A stretch of 64,000 nt of DNA, from assembly GCA_028339975.1 (NCBI GenBank), contig JAOLDG010000001.1, positions 255,850-319,849 of the forward strand. Direction: 5' to 3'. The position numbers were made by a program, and so were the translations under genes. Origin of the DNA: Hyphomicrobiales bacterium. Lineage in GTDB: Bacteria > Pseudomonadota > Alphaproteobacteria > MED-G09. This document shows, piece by piece, positions 45,474 to 54,882 of the stretch. The notes beneath the pieces are model-generated. The model ran no database searches. It worked only from the letters and a program-made list of their open reading frames with translations, and was not told the DNA's origin. How positions within the stretch are numbered: the first letter of the stretch is position 1; every line of letters begins with the position of its first letter.

Positions 45474-46853
45474 ATGACTGAAAATTTAAAACCAAACTCT
45501 TATGCTGCCTTAGACGCCGAAAATCATTTTCATCCCTATTCAAATGCTAGGCGAATTGAAAATCAAGGCCCAATGGTAATCTCAAAAGGAAAGGGTATAT
45601 ATGTTTGGGATGATGATGGTAAGAAATACCTCGAAGCAATGGCTGGTTTGTGGTCGGTAGCTGTCGGATTTGGAGAGAAGAGACTAGTTAAAGCTGCCTC
45701 CAAACAGTTAGAGTTACTTCCTTATTACCCTTCATTTTCTCATAAATCTCACCCAGCTGTAGCGGAATTATCTCATAAATTGGTAAATATGGTTGGATTA
45801 AAAATGAGTCGTGTTCATTTTACGAATTCTGGCTCTGAAGCAAATGATACGGCTATGAAGTTCGTTTGGTATTATAATAATGCTTTAAATAGACCAAAAA
45901 AGAAGAAGATTATTTCTAGAATAAAGGCTTACCACGGAATTACTATAGCATCTGGAAGCCTCACTGGTATGCCTCTTATGCATAATGACTTTGATTTACC
46001 AATACCTCAGGTTTTGCATACACTTTGCCCTCATTATTGGAGAGAAGGTCTTGAAGGTGAGACGGAAGAAGAATTTTCTAGCCGATGTGCTATTGAGCTT
46101 GAAAAATTAATATTAAAAGAGGATCCAGATACCATTGCGGCATTCATAGGTGAACCAGTTATGGGCGCTGGAGGTCTTATAGTTCCTCCAAAGGGATATT
46201 GGAAAAAAATACAAGATGTATGTAAGAAATATGATATTTTAATAATTGCTGATGAAGTTATTAATGGCTTTGGAAGAACCGGGAAGAACTTCGCCTGTGA
46301 GTTATATGATATTGAGCCAGATTTTATCGTTTTATCTAAACAAATCACATCATCTTATATACCAATGGCGGCAGTTTTAATGACCGATAAAATATATCAG
46401 GTTATTGCTGATAATTCTGAAAAAAATATTATGTTTGGGAGCGGATTTACAGCTAGCGCTCACCCAGTTGCATGTGCGGTTGCTTTAGAAAATATAAAAA
46501 TTCTAGAAGATGATAAGCTAATGGAGAGAGTTCCTATTTTAGAGCCACAATTTCAAAGAAGGTTAAAAATGCTTGAAGAGATTGATATTGTTGGTGAGTC
46601 TAGAGGGATTGGTCTAATGGGTGCAGTTGAGATCGTTCATGATAAATCACCTTCAAAACCTTTTTCTCCAGTAGGTAGTGCAGGGCCAGTTATTGCAGAG
46701 TGTGCTCATAAAAATGGTCTGATAGTGAGGGCTATAGGCGATACGTTGGCTGTTTGTCCTCCTTTAATAATTACAGAAGAGCAAATTGATGAACTCTTTG
46801 ATAAATTTTCCAAATCGTTAAAAGATGGCTCAGAAATTCTTTCAAGTCGTTAA
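45474..46853 (+). CDS. Class III aminotransferase (omega-amino acid type)
   Basis: PLP enzyme of 459 residues. GKKYLEAMAGLWSVAVGFG, FTNSGSEANDTAMKF (PLP phosphate), IADEVINGFGRTG and the PLP Lys in LSKQITSSYIP (Lys289) are all present. It matches the group that includes beta-alanine--pyruvate and taurine/4-aminobutyrate transaminases; exact substrates are not predictable. A TTG at 45441 would add 11 residues; GAGGA four bases before the ATG at 45474 favours the latter. Convergent with qor five bases away. Confidence 0.9.
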   Translation: MTENLKPNSYAALDAENHFHPYSNARRIENQGPMVISKGKGIYVWDDDGKKYLEAMAGLWSVAVGFGEKRLVKAASKQLELLPYYPSFSHKSHPAVAELSHKLVNMVGLKMSRVHFTNSGSEANDTAMKFVWYYNNALNRPKKKKIISRIKAYHGITIASGSLTGMPLMHNDFDLPIPQVLHTLCPHYWREGLEGETEEEFSSRCAIELEKLILKEDPDTIAAFIGEPVMGAGGLIVPPKGYWKKIQDVCKKYDILIIADEVINGFGRTGKNFACELYDIEPDFIVLSKQITSSYIPMAAVLMTDKIYQVIADNSEKNIMFGSGFTASAHPVACAVALENIKILEDDKLMERVPILEPQFQRRLKMLEEIDIVGESRGIGLMGAVEIVHDKSPSKPFSPVGSAGPVIAECAHKNGLIVRAIGDTLAVCPPLIITEEQIDELFDKFSKSLKDGSEILSSR

Positions 46854-46858
46854 AGGTG

Positions 46859-47833
46859 TTAACTGATTTTTAATACTATTTTTCCAATGTTTTGATTTTT
46901 TTCCATAATCTCATGAGCTTGGTTGGCTTGCTCTATATTCATTGTCTTGTGAATTATTGGTCTTATTTTTTTTGACTTAAAGTGGGGCCATACTTTTTCG
47001 TATAAATCATTCATTACTTTACCTTTAACACTGGGGCTCCTTGCCCTTATTGTAGATCCAATAATTCTTTGTCGTTTCATCAGTACTAATCCAAGATTAA
47101 TTTCTGATTTCGTTCCTCCCATAAGTCCTATTAATAATAACCTACCTTCGATTGATAAAACATTTAAGTTATCTTCAAAATATTCCCCTCCAACAGGATC
47201 GAGAATGATGTCTACACCATTTGGTGCCCATTTTTTTATATCTTCGAATGGTCTTTCGTGTCGGAGTGAGCCATTATCTGCTCCAAGCTTAATACAATAA
47301 GAAATTTTTTCTAAAGTTCCTGCTGTAATAAATGATTTACAGTTAAATAAATTACAAAGTTGGATTGCGGAAGTTCCTATTCCACTTGCACCTGCATGAA
47401 GAAGTACGGTATCACCTTCCTTCATATTAGCTTCATGAAATAAATTTAACCAACAAGTGGCAAAAACTTCTGGCAAAGAAGCTGCTTCGCTTATTGAAAT
47501 ACCCTCGGGAACTGGTACTGCTTGTTCTTCTGGACAAGATGCATATTGGGCATAACCTCCGCCAGATAAAAGAGCACAAACATTTTCTCCAATTTTTCTT
47601 TTTTTTACATTTTTACCAATTTCTTCTATTACTCCACTGCATTCCAAGCCCAGTATGTTACTTGCGCCAGGAGGAGGAGGATAAAAACCATTTTTTTGGA
47701 CAACATCTGCTCTATTTACTGCGGTTGCCGTTATCTTTATTAAAACTTCATTATCTAAAATTCTTGGTTTTTCTGTTTCAGACCATATTAAATCTTTGTT
47801 ATCTAAAACATCTATTGCTTTCATTTTTTTCAT
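46859..47833 (-). CDS. Quinone oxidoreductase / zeta-crystallin type MDR
   Basis: 324-residue NADPH-dependent medium-chain reductase. NRADVVQKNGFYPPPPG at the start and VLLHAGASGIGTSAIQL (dinucleotide binding) are typical of PIG3/zeta-crystallin proteins. It reduces quinones or enoyl compounds. It follows acs on the same strand; its ATG is one base from the acs stop, so it belongs to the catabolic cluster. Confidence 0.9.
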   Translation of the reverse strand: MKKMKAIDVLDNKDLIWSETEKPRILDNEVLIKITATAVNRADVVQKNGFYPPPPGASNILGLECSGVIEEIGKNVKKRKIGENVCALLSGGGYAQYASCPEEQAVPVPEGISISEAASLPEVFATCWLNLFHEANMKEGDTVLLHAGASGIGTSAIQLCNLFNCKSFITAGTLEKISYCIKLGADNGSLRHERPFEDIKKWAPNGVDIILDPVGGEYFEDNLNVLSIEGRLLLIGLMGGTKSEINLGLVLMKRQRIIGSTIRARSPSVKGKVMNDLYEKVWPHFKSKKIRPIIHKTMNIEQANQAHEIMEKNQNIGKIVLKIS

Positions 47834-47834
47834 A

Positions 47835-49775
47835 TTAATTATTTTGCTTATTCTTTATTAAATCAATAACAACATCAGGTTCAGCTAAAGTGGAAATGTC
47901 ACCAAGTTCATCATAATCATTTGCGGCAATCTTTCTCAATATCCTTCTCATAATTTTTCCTGAACGTGTCTTCGGAAGATTAGGCGAAAATTGAATTAAA
48001 TCAGGGGTAGCTATTGGACCAATTTCTTTTCTTACCCACTTAATCAGATCTTCTTTGATTTCAATTCCAAAATCTTCTCCTGCGTTTAGTGTTACATAAG
48101 CATAAATTCCTTGTCCCTTTATATCATGAGGAAAACCAACAACAGCTGCTTCAGCAACTTTAGTATGCGAGACTAGGGCACTTTCTACTTCAGCTGTCCC
48201 CATTCTATGTCCTGAAACATTAATGACATCATCCACTCTTCCGGTAATCCAGTAGTATCCATCTTCATCTCGTCTACAACCATCGCCTGTAAAATAATAT
48301 CCATCATACTGAATAAAATATGTATCAATGAACCTTTTGTGGTCTCCATAAACCGTTCGCATTTGACCAGGCCAGCTTTCTGCAATGCATAAATTACCTT
48401 CATTGGCACCATCTAGCTCATCTCCATCAGAATTAAGTAATACTGGCAGTATTCCAGGTAAAGGCTTGGATGCAGAGCCGGGTTTTAAATCTGTTGCTCC
48501 TGGAAGAGGCGATATGAGTGTTGCTCCTGTCTCAGTCTGCCACCAGGTATCTACTATCGGACATCTTTTTTCCCCAACAACATTATAATACCATAACCAT
48601 GCTTCAGGATTAATTGGCTCACCAACACTTCCGAGAAGTCTTAGGCTACTTCTTTTTGTAGATTTTACTGGCTCGTCACCCTCTTTCATTAGGGCTCTTA
48701 TAGCCGTAGGTGCAGTATAAAAAATATTAACATTATGTTTGTCACATACTTGCCAGAAACGTGAGGCATCAGGATAATTAGGAACCCCCTCAAACATAAG
48801 TGTAGTTGCTCCATTTGCTAATGGACCATAAACTATATATGAGTGTCCAGTTACCCAGCCAACATCAGCACTACACCAATAAACATCACCAGGGTGGTAA
48901 TCAAAAATTATTTCATGAGTATATGAGGCATAAACTAAATAACCGCCTGAAGTATGTAATACCCCTTTAGGCTTACCTGTAGATCCAGATGTATAAAGAA
49001 TAAAAAGAGGGTCTTCAGCATCCATCTCTTCAGGTGGACATTCATCACTTACCTCTGAGATTATTTCATGATACCAAACGTCTCTATTATCTTTCATATT
49101 GACTGAACCATTTGTTCGGTTAATAACAAAAACATTTTTAACATCAGGGCATTTTTTTAAAGCTTCATCAGTATTTTTTTTAAGAGGAATTATTTTTCCA
49201 CCACGTAATCCTTCATCAGCTGTTATTACATAATGAGAATTACAGTCTAAAATTCTTCCAGCCAATGCCTCAGGAGAAAATCCTCCGAAAACAACAGAAT
49301 GGACGGCTCCTATTCTACTACAAGCAAGCATTGCATAGGCAGCTTCAGGAATCATAGGCATATAAAGTGTTACTCTGTCACCTTTAGAGACACCCTTACT
49401 TTTTAATCCATTTGCAAAACGACAAACACTTTTATGTAATTCTTTATAAGTTATTTTTAAACTTTCTGATGGGTTGTCGCCTTCCCAGATTATTGCAACT
49501 TGATCAGATTTATCTTTTAAGTGCCTATCAATACAATTCTCTGAAACATTTAATGTTCCATCATGGTACCAATTAATATCAACATTATCTTTAGACCAAG
49601 TTACATCTTTTATTTTTGTAAATGGCTTTATCCAATTAATACGCTTTCCTATTTCACCCCAAAAATCTTCTGGATTGCTTTGAGCTTTTTTATATAGGTC
49701 CTCATAAATTTCTTTTGTTACATGAGTATTTTTTTTATAACTTTCAGGTACCGGAAACAATTTTTGGTCAATCAT
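47835..49775 (-). CDS. acs: Acetyl/propionyl-CoA synthetase
   Basis: ATP-dependent activation of acetate (or propionate) to its CoA ester. 646 residues, standard length. AMP-binding motif [20 protein letters not shown] near the acyl pocket, and the acetylatable Lys in [12 protein letters not shown] Trp at WWQTETG fits acetyl specificity. Sits between mmsB and qor; together with the valine-type genes it may handle propionate or acetate from the pathway. Confidence 0.95.
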   Translation of the reverse strand: MIDQKLFPVPESYKKNTHVTKEIYEDLYKKAQSNPEDFWGEIGKRINWIKPFTKIKDVTWSKDNVDINWYHDGTLNVSENCIDRHLKDKSDQVAIIWEGDNPSESLKITYKELHKSVCRFANGLKSKGVSKGDRVTLYMPMIPEAAYAMLACSRIGAVHSVVFGGFSPEALAGRILDCNSHYVITADEGLRGGKIIPLKKNTDEALKKCPDVKNVFVINRTNGSVNMKDNRDVWYHEIISEVSDECPPEEMDAEDPLFILYTSGSTGKPKGVLHTSGGYLVYASYTHEIIFDYHPGDVYWCSADVGWVTGHSYIVYGPLANGATTLMFEGVPNYPDASRFWQVCDKHNVNIFYTAPTAIRALMKEGDEPVKSTKRSSLRLLGSVGEPINPEAWLWYYNVVGEKRCPIVDTWWQTETGATLISPLPGATDLKPGSASKPLPGILPVLLNSDGDELDGANEGNLCIAESWPGQMRTVYGDHKRFIDTYFIQYDGYYFTGDGCRRDEDGYYWITGRVDDVINVSGHRMGTAEVESALVSHTKVAEAAVVGFPHDIKGQGIYAYVTLNAGEDFGIEIKEDLIKWVRKEIGPIATPDLIQFSPNLPKTRSGKIMRRILRKIAANDYDELGDISTLAEPDVVIDLIKNKQNN

Positions 49776-49787
49776 AATACAATATCT

Positions 49788-50681
49788 CTATTTCAATTTA
49801 TTTTGTAATAACTTTATAACACCTGAGAAATCTATATTTTCTTGTCCAAGATTTTCTATTTCCTCATATATTGACGTCGCATTTGCACCTAGCGGTGTCA
49901 GTGAGGTTGTCATCGAGGCTGCCTCTTGAGAAAGCCTTAGATCTTTGAGCATCAAAGCAGCTGAAAAGCCTGGTTTGTAATCATTATTAGCTGGACTTGA
50001 TGGAACTGGTCCAGGTACTGGGCAGTAACTAGTCATTGACCAACATTGTCCAGAGGCAGTTGAAGAAATATCAAAAAAAGTTTGTGCGTCTAGCCCAAGA
50101 TTTTCTGCTAAGTTAAAGGCCTCCGCAGTACCAATCATGGAAATACCTAGTAACATATTATTACATATTTTAGCAGCTTGTCCGTTTCCAGATAAGCCTG
50201 CATAAATAATATTACCTCCCATTATATCAAGAAACTCTTTCGCACTATCAAAGGATTCCTTTTCGCCACCAACCATAAAAGTAAGAGTTCCTGCTTGAGC
50301 ACCACCAACCCCTCCAGAAACTGGTGCATCAACAATTCTAAGATTTTTATTGATAGCTTCTAGTGAAACTTCTCTTGCAGTTTCAACATCTATTGTTGAA
50401 GAGTCTATTAATAAAAGATTTTCAGGTGCATTTTTTATAATTCCTTTATCACCAAGATAAATAGATTTAACTATCTTTCCTGAAGGAAGCATTGTTACAA
50501 CAACATCAGACGTCTGAATAGCCTGGTTAATATCATTTGTTGATTTTCCACCAGCGTCAGTAAGTATCTTTACTTGATCCTCCGCTAAATCAAAACCAGT
50601 AACGGAGTGACCACTTTTTAATAAATTCATGGCCATTGGAAGACCCATATTACCTAATCCAATAAATGTAACTTCAGCCAT
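49788..50681 (-). CDS. mmsB: 3-hydroxyisobutyrate dehydrogenase
   Basis: 297 residues. The NAD-binding motif GLGNMGLPMAMNLLKSGH is at the N-terminus. The catalytic signature DAPVSGGVGGAQAGTLTFMVGG is present, with the catalytic Lys in GNGQAAKICNNMLL. It oxidises 3-hydroxyisobutyrate to methylmalonate semialdehyde in valine breakdown. It lies 17 bases after the hydrolase gene, inside the valine cluster. Confidence 0.94.
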   Translation of the reverse strand: MAEVTFIGLGNMGLPMAMNLLKSGHSVTGFDLAEDQVKILTDAGGKSTNDINQAIQTSDVVVTMLPSGKIVKSIYLGDKGIIKNAPENLLLIDSSTIDVETAREVSLEAINKNLRIVDAPVSGGVGGAQAGTLTFMVGGEKESFDSAKEFLDIMGGNIIYAGLSGNGQAAKICNNMLLGISMIGTAEAFNLAENLGLDAQTFFDISSTASGQCWSMTSYCPVPGPVPSSPANNDYKPGFSAALMLKDLRLSQEAASMTTSLTPLGANATSIYEEIENLGQENIDFSGVIKLLQNKLK

Positions 50682-50698
50682 AATTAATTTATCTCCCT

Positions 50699-51736
50699 TT
50701 AATTAAAGTTTAATTCATCATCCGCTAGCGAATGAAAAAATTCATCAACAAAAATATCCTCAACATCTTCAATTTTTGCTGGCATCCAGTTAGGTTGATT
50801 ATCTTTGTCAATAATCAAAGCTCTAACTCCTTCGTAAAAATCATGATCATTCATAACTTTACTAACCATTCTGAATTCCATTTTCATACATTCTTCAAAA
50901 TTATTCTTAGCACCTAAACGCAAACTTTTTAATGCAATTTTAAGAGAAGTCGGTGATTTAGTATTAATTATTGAAAGAAATTTATTTGAGAGATCAGAAT
51001 CTTCTTCGATAAGATTTTTAATTATCTCTTCTACTTTATTACCTTCAAAAAATTTCTCACAAAGGGAGCTAATTTTTTCAAATTCTGATTTCTCTGGCAC
51101 TGATGCGTACTGTTTAATTGTATCGTCAACATCATGGCCCTGTGACAATTTATCAATTATATTTTTGTAATTTTTCGAATGAACGTAGTGTGATGCAGTT
51201 CCTAAAAATATAGCATCTTCTGCCTTAATTCTACTTCCAGTTAATGCTAAATATACACCTGCATTATATTTAAGCCTTGAAAGAAAATAAGTTCCACCAA
51301 CATCAGGAAATAAACCAATGCCTGTTTCAGGCATTGCAAATGAATAATTTTCACCAGCTATTCTATGACTTCCGTGAACCGAAAGTCCAACGCCACCACC
51401 CATAACTATTCCATTAACAAAAGAGATATATGGCTTAGGGTATCTTTTAATATACTGATTTAATATATATTCTTCTCTATAAAATCCAGTAGCCTCCAAA
51501 TCATTATTCTTCCCCCAATCATGAAGGGCTCTAATATCTCCACCTGCGCAAAATGCTTTTTCACCTTCAGCAATTATGGCAACACTTTTTACTGCTTTAG
51601 ACTTTTCCCATTCTATTAGTTTTGGATAAATCTCTCTTACCATAGAGAGTGTAAGGGCATTAAGTGCCTTGGGCCTATTAAGTTTAATTAGACCAAGAGA
51701 TCCCTTTTCTTCGAAGAAAACCTCCTTGTCCATCAT
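50699..51736 (-). CDS. 3-hydroxyisobutyryl-CoA hydrolase (enoyl-CoA hydratase fold)
   Basis: 345 residues of the crotonase fold, HIBYL-CoA hydrolase type. The oxyanion/CoA segment is EKAFCAGGDIRALHDWG, the glycine motif is NGIVMGGGVGLSV, and FAMPETGIGLFPDVGGTYFLS contains the catalytic Glu/Asp used by HIBCH. It releases 3-hydroxyisobutyrate from its CoA ester. The start overlaps the end of the acyl-CoA dehydrogenase by four bases (ATGA). Confidence 0.92.
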   Translation of the reverse strand: MMDKEVFFEEKGSLGLIKLNRPKALNALTLSMVREIYPKLIEWEKSKAVKSVAIIAEGEKAFCAGGDIRALHDWGKNNDLEATGFYREEYILNQYIKRYPKPYISFVNGIVMGGGVGLSVHGSHRIAGENYSFAMPETGIGLFPDVGGTYFLSRLKYNAGVYLALTGSRIKAEDAIFLGTASHYVHSKNYKNIIDKLSQGHDVDDTIKQYASVPEKSEFEKISSLCEKFFEGNKVEEIIKNLIEEDSDLSNKFLSIINTKSPTSLKIALKSLRLGAKNNFEECMKMEFRMVSKVMNDHDFYEGVRALIIDKDNQPNWMPAKIEDVEDIFVDEFFHSLADDELNFN

Positions 51737-52872
51737 TTATTTTCCTTGAGTATCTCTCTTGAAATAATAACTTTCATTATTTCATTCGTTCCTTCCAGAA
51801 TTTGATGAACTCTAACGTCACGAAGATTTCTCTCTAGTGGATAATCTTTAAGATATCCATATCCACCATGTATTTGAAGAGCTTCATTAACTACATTAAA
51901 ACCCATATCTGTTACAAAACGTTTAGCCATTGCTGCAGATTTTGTTTTATCATATGCCCCTTCATCAACTTTAGTCGCTGCGCTTCTAAGCATTAGGCGA
52001 GATGCTTCAAGTTCAGTAGCCATATCAGCAAGTTTGAATTGTATTGACTGAAAATCTTGTATTTTCTTTCCAAACTGTTCTCTATCGCCAACATATTCTA
52101 CTGCTCTCTCAAAGGCGGACTGTGCAGTTCCAAGAGAGCATGCTGCAATATTTAATCTTCCGCCATCTAAACCTTTCATTGCGATTTTGAATCCATCACC
52201 CTCGTTACCAAGAAGATTCTTAGCTGGAACCTTACAATCTTCAAATATAACTTGAGCGGTTGGTTGCGAATTCCACCCCATTTTCTTTTCTTGTGCTCCA
52301 AAAGAAATTCCTGGGCTATCTTTTTCAATCATTAGGGTTGATATACCAGCAGTAGAGTCATCTCCCGTTCGAACCATTGTGACGTAAACATCCGAATATC
52401 CGCCACCTGAAATAAATGATTTTGTTCCATTTACAATATAAAAATCACCATCCTTAATTGCCTTCGTTTTAAGGTTACCTGCATCAGAACCAGCACCTGC
52501 TTCTGTAAGGCAGTAAGATGCTATTTTATTCATCGTACATAAATCTGGAACAATTTTCTCTTTAATTTCATTAGATCCAAAGCTATCTATCATCCAATTA
52601 GCCATATTATGAATTGATAGAAATGCTGCAGTCGAGGTACATCCATGACTTAATGCTTCAAATATGAGAGTAGAATCAAGTCTTGTTAATCCTGATCCAC
52701 CAAGGTCTGGATTAACATATATTCCTCCAAATCCAAGCTTTGCTAGTTCGCGTAGAGTATCAACTGGAAAGATTTTTTCTTCATCCCATTTTTCAGCATT
52801 AGGAGCCATTTTTTTAATAGCAAAATCTTTTGCCATATCATAAAAAGCTGTTTGTTCTTCAGATAATTCCAT
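51733..52872 (-). CDS. Acyl-CoA dehydrogenase, isobutyryl-CoA type
   Basis: 379-residue FAD enzyme. YCLTEAGAGSDAGNLKT (substrate/flavin), the QIHGGYGYLKDYPLERNLRD loop, and the catalytic Glu in QILEGTNEIMK are all present. Position in the cluster suggests isobutyryl-CoA to methacrylyl-CoA. Overlaps the hydrolase by four bases. Confidence 0.93.
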   Translation of the reverse strand: MELSEEQTAFYDMAKDFAIKKMAPNAEKWDEEKIFPVDTLRELAKLGFGGIYVNPDLGGSGLTRLDSTLIFEALSHGCTSTAAFLSIHNMANWMIDSFGSNEIKEKIVPDLCTMNKIASYCLTEAGAGSDAGNLKTKAIKDGDFYIVNGTKSFISGGGYSDVYVTMVRTGDDSTAGISTLMIEKDSPGISFGAQEKKMGWNSQPTAQVIFEDCKVPAKNLLGNEGDGFKIAMKGLDGGRLNIAACSLGTAQSAFERAVEYVGDREQFGKKIQDFQSIQFKLADMATELEASRLMLRSAATKVDEGAYDKTKSAAMAKRFVTDMGFNVVNEALQIHGGYGYLKDYPLERNLRDVRVHQILEGTNEIMKVIISREILKENK

Positions 52873-52943
52873 TTTTTAAACCATGTTTAATTTTAAAAAA
52901 ATATGTCCTTATGAGAAAAGGACTTCTTTGAAACTTAATAGTA

Positions 52944-54338
52944 TTAATTTATTTTATTCATTACATCACCAAAGAGGTCTTCATCAGACATGAGCTCTTT
53001 GTTTTTTGATAATGGTTTGGAGACCCAAGTTTCATTGATTAAATCACGCCATGAAATATTATTATTTGTTCCATTTCCTCCCCAGGATCCGCAACCTAAT
53101 GAGAATGTTTGTCTCATTCCATTCCATAGATTTCCACTATTTGATGCTGCTTGCGGCTGATTAACCATAACTCTTGATGTTTTTGTTGCATTAGCAAGCT
53201 TCATAATATTATCATCACTGTTAGAATAAATTCCACATGAATGACCTTGTCCCTGATAAGCCTGTATATTATTAGTTAATTCAATTGCATGATCAATATT
53301 GTCAGCTTTATATAAAGCCATAATCACCGACATTTTTTCACCTGAAAATGGATGCTCTTTACCCCAACCGCTTTCAGGTACGATATAAAACTGAGTTCCT
53401 TCAGGAATATCTAAATCAGCCATATTTGCAATTTTTTCTGCTGGTTGTGCAACCATAGCTGTATTTATATGACCTTCTTCATCCCACAGTGTATTTTTTA
53501 ATTTTTCTTTTTCTTCATCATTGACTAAATATCCACCTTTTTCTATTAATTTCGACATCATATTCTCATAAATTTCTTTTACTAAAATTACAGAATTATC
53601 TGATGAGCAAGAGGCTGCAAAATCTAAAGTTTTAGATATTCTTATCTTTTCTGCAGCATCATCAAGGTCGGCTGTTTCATCAACAGTTATTACAGCGTTA
53701 CCAACTCCTACGCCAAGAGCAGGTGTGCCGCTTGAATAGGCAGCTGTAACCATAGCACCTCCACCGGTTGCTAAAACTCGATCACACTGAGCCATTAACT
53801 CATTGGTTAAATCAAGACTAGGTATTTCTATACCTTGAACAAGATCGGCAGGAGCACCACATGCCTCTATCGCTGATCTCATTAAATCACATATTTTTTT
53901 ATTAGTTAGTTTTGCTCTTGGGTGAGGAGCAACAATAATTGAATTCCTACCTTTTATTGCATGTATTGCTTTTATGACTGGTGTTGCTTCAGGATTAGTA
54001 GAAGGTGAAAGCGCTCCTATTACTCCCATAGGCTTTGCTATTTTAACTATGGCTCTCTCTTTATCTTCCTCTAAAATACCTACTGACTTATCATGAATAA
54101 TATCCATCAAAGTTGCGCGAGTTTTTCTTTGAATTTTAAGAAACTTACCTTCGTAATTTCCCAGTTGAGTCTCATCAACTGTAAATTGGGCTATTTCTTC
54201 AGCTACACCTGGTCTTGCTACACACCAAACCATGGCTCTAATTAGCTCATCGACTTGTTCTTGCGAATAGTTTTCTATTTGCTTTTGAGCTATTCTTGAG
54301 CGCTCAACTAGTTTTCCAATTTCTTCTTTTGCTGACAT
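52944..54338 (-). CDS. CoA-acylating aldehyde dehydrogenase, SauS/EutE-type
   Basis: 464 residues. NPEATPVIKAIHAIKGRN, then ATGGGAMVTAAYSSGTPALG and the catalytic Cys244 in AASCSSDNSV are typical of acylating aldehyde dehydrogenases such as sulfoacetaldehyde dehydrogenase SauS, EutE and the AdhE N-domain, and differ from MmsA, which has the GQRC-type site and about 500 residues. It stands first in a valine-degradation cluster, where MmsA (methylmalonate-semialdehyde dehydrogenase) would be expected, so it may yield propionyl-CoA. Taurine/sulfoacetaldehyde metabolism is the other option. Confidence 0.85.
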   Translation of the reverse strand: MSAKEEIGKLVERSRIAQKQIENYSQEQVDELIRAMVWCVARPGVAEEIAQFTVDETQLGNYEGKFLKIQRKTRATLMDIIHDKSVGILEEDKERAIVKIAKPMGVIGALSPSTNPEATPVIKAIHAIKGRNSIIVAPHPRAKLTNKKICDLMRSAIEACGAPADLVQGIEIPSLDLTNELMAQCDRVLATGGGAMVTAAYSSGTPALGVGVGNAVITVDETADLDDAAEKIRISKTLDFAASCSSDNSVILVKEIYENMMSKLIEKGGYLVNDEEKEKLKNTLWDEEGHINTAMVAQPAEKIANMADLDIPEGTQFYIVPESGWGKEHPFSGEKMSVIMALYKADNIDHAIELTNNIQAYQGQGHSCGIYSNSDDNIMKLANATKTSRVMVNQPQAASNSGNLWNGMRQTFSLGCGSWGGNGTNNNISWRDLINETWVSKPLSKNKELMSDEDLFGDVMNKIN

Positions 54339-54493
54339 AGTAAAATATCCTCTATATTTAATAGTAATTTTAAGAATTATCTATCAGTTAACTAAAACAG
54401 TCAAACTCTCAATATTGCTAGATTAAATCAATATATAATTCATAAATCACATAGCAAATCAACACAACACTGTCGAGATATTTTCATCCAACT

Positions 54494-54871
54494 TTAAACT
54501 TTTTCAACCGGAAGTCCTGAGTTTATCCAATCAGGAAAACCACCAAGATTATATACAGAACTAAAGCCTAAATCTTTTAATGCTTTTCCTGCTAGAGCTG
54601 CACGTGCTCCAGCTGCACAATAAAGAATAATTTTTTTATCTTTAGTAAAACCATCCACACCATTTGGGTTGGTTTCTTTATTTTGAAATTCTATTAATCC
54701 CCTAGGAATATGGACAGCACCTTTAATTTTTCCAGTCATAGCTAATTCATTGCTTTCTCTGGTATCGATAATGAGGGCCCCATTATTTTGCATTTCTAGT
54801 GCTTCTTCTGGATTAATCTGTGGAATTTCATTATATGCTTCTTGAATTATTTCTTGCATCGATTTTGTCAT
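54494..54871 (-). CDS. Rhodanese-like domain protein
   Basis: 125 residues, a single rhodanese domain. IDTRESNELAMTGKIKGAVHIPRG matches the first half; the active-site Cys is in LYCAAGARAALAG. Cytoplasmic, no signal. It may carry persulfide sulfur or act as a regulatory sensor; single-domain rhodaneses are broad in role. It is 11 bases downstream of the cytochrome P450 gene. Confidence 0.9.
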   Translation of the reverse strand: MTKSMQEIIQEAYNEIPQINPEEALEMQNNGALIIDTRESNELAMTGKIKGAVHIPRGLIEFQNKETNPNGVDGFTKDKKIILYCAAGARAALAGKALKDLGFSSVYNLGGFPDWINSGLPVEKV

Positions 54872-54882
54872 TTTTTAGCTCA

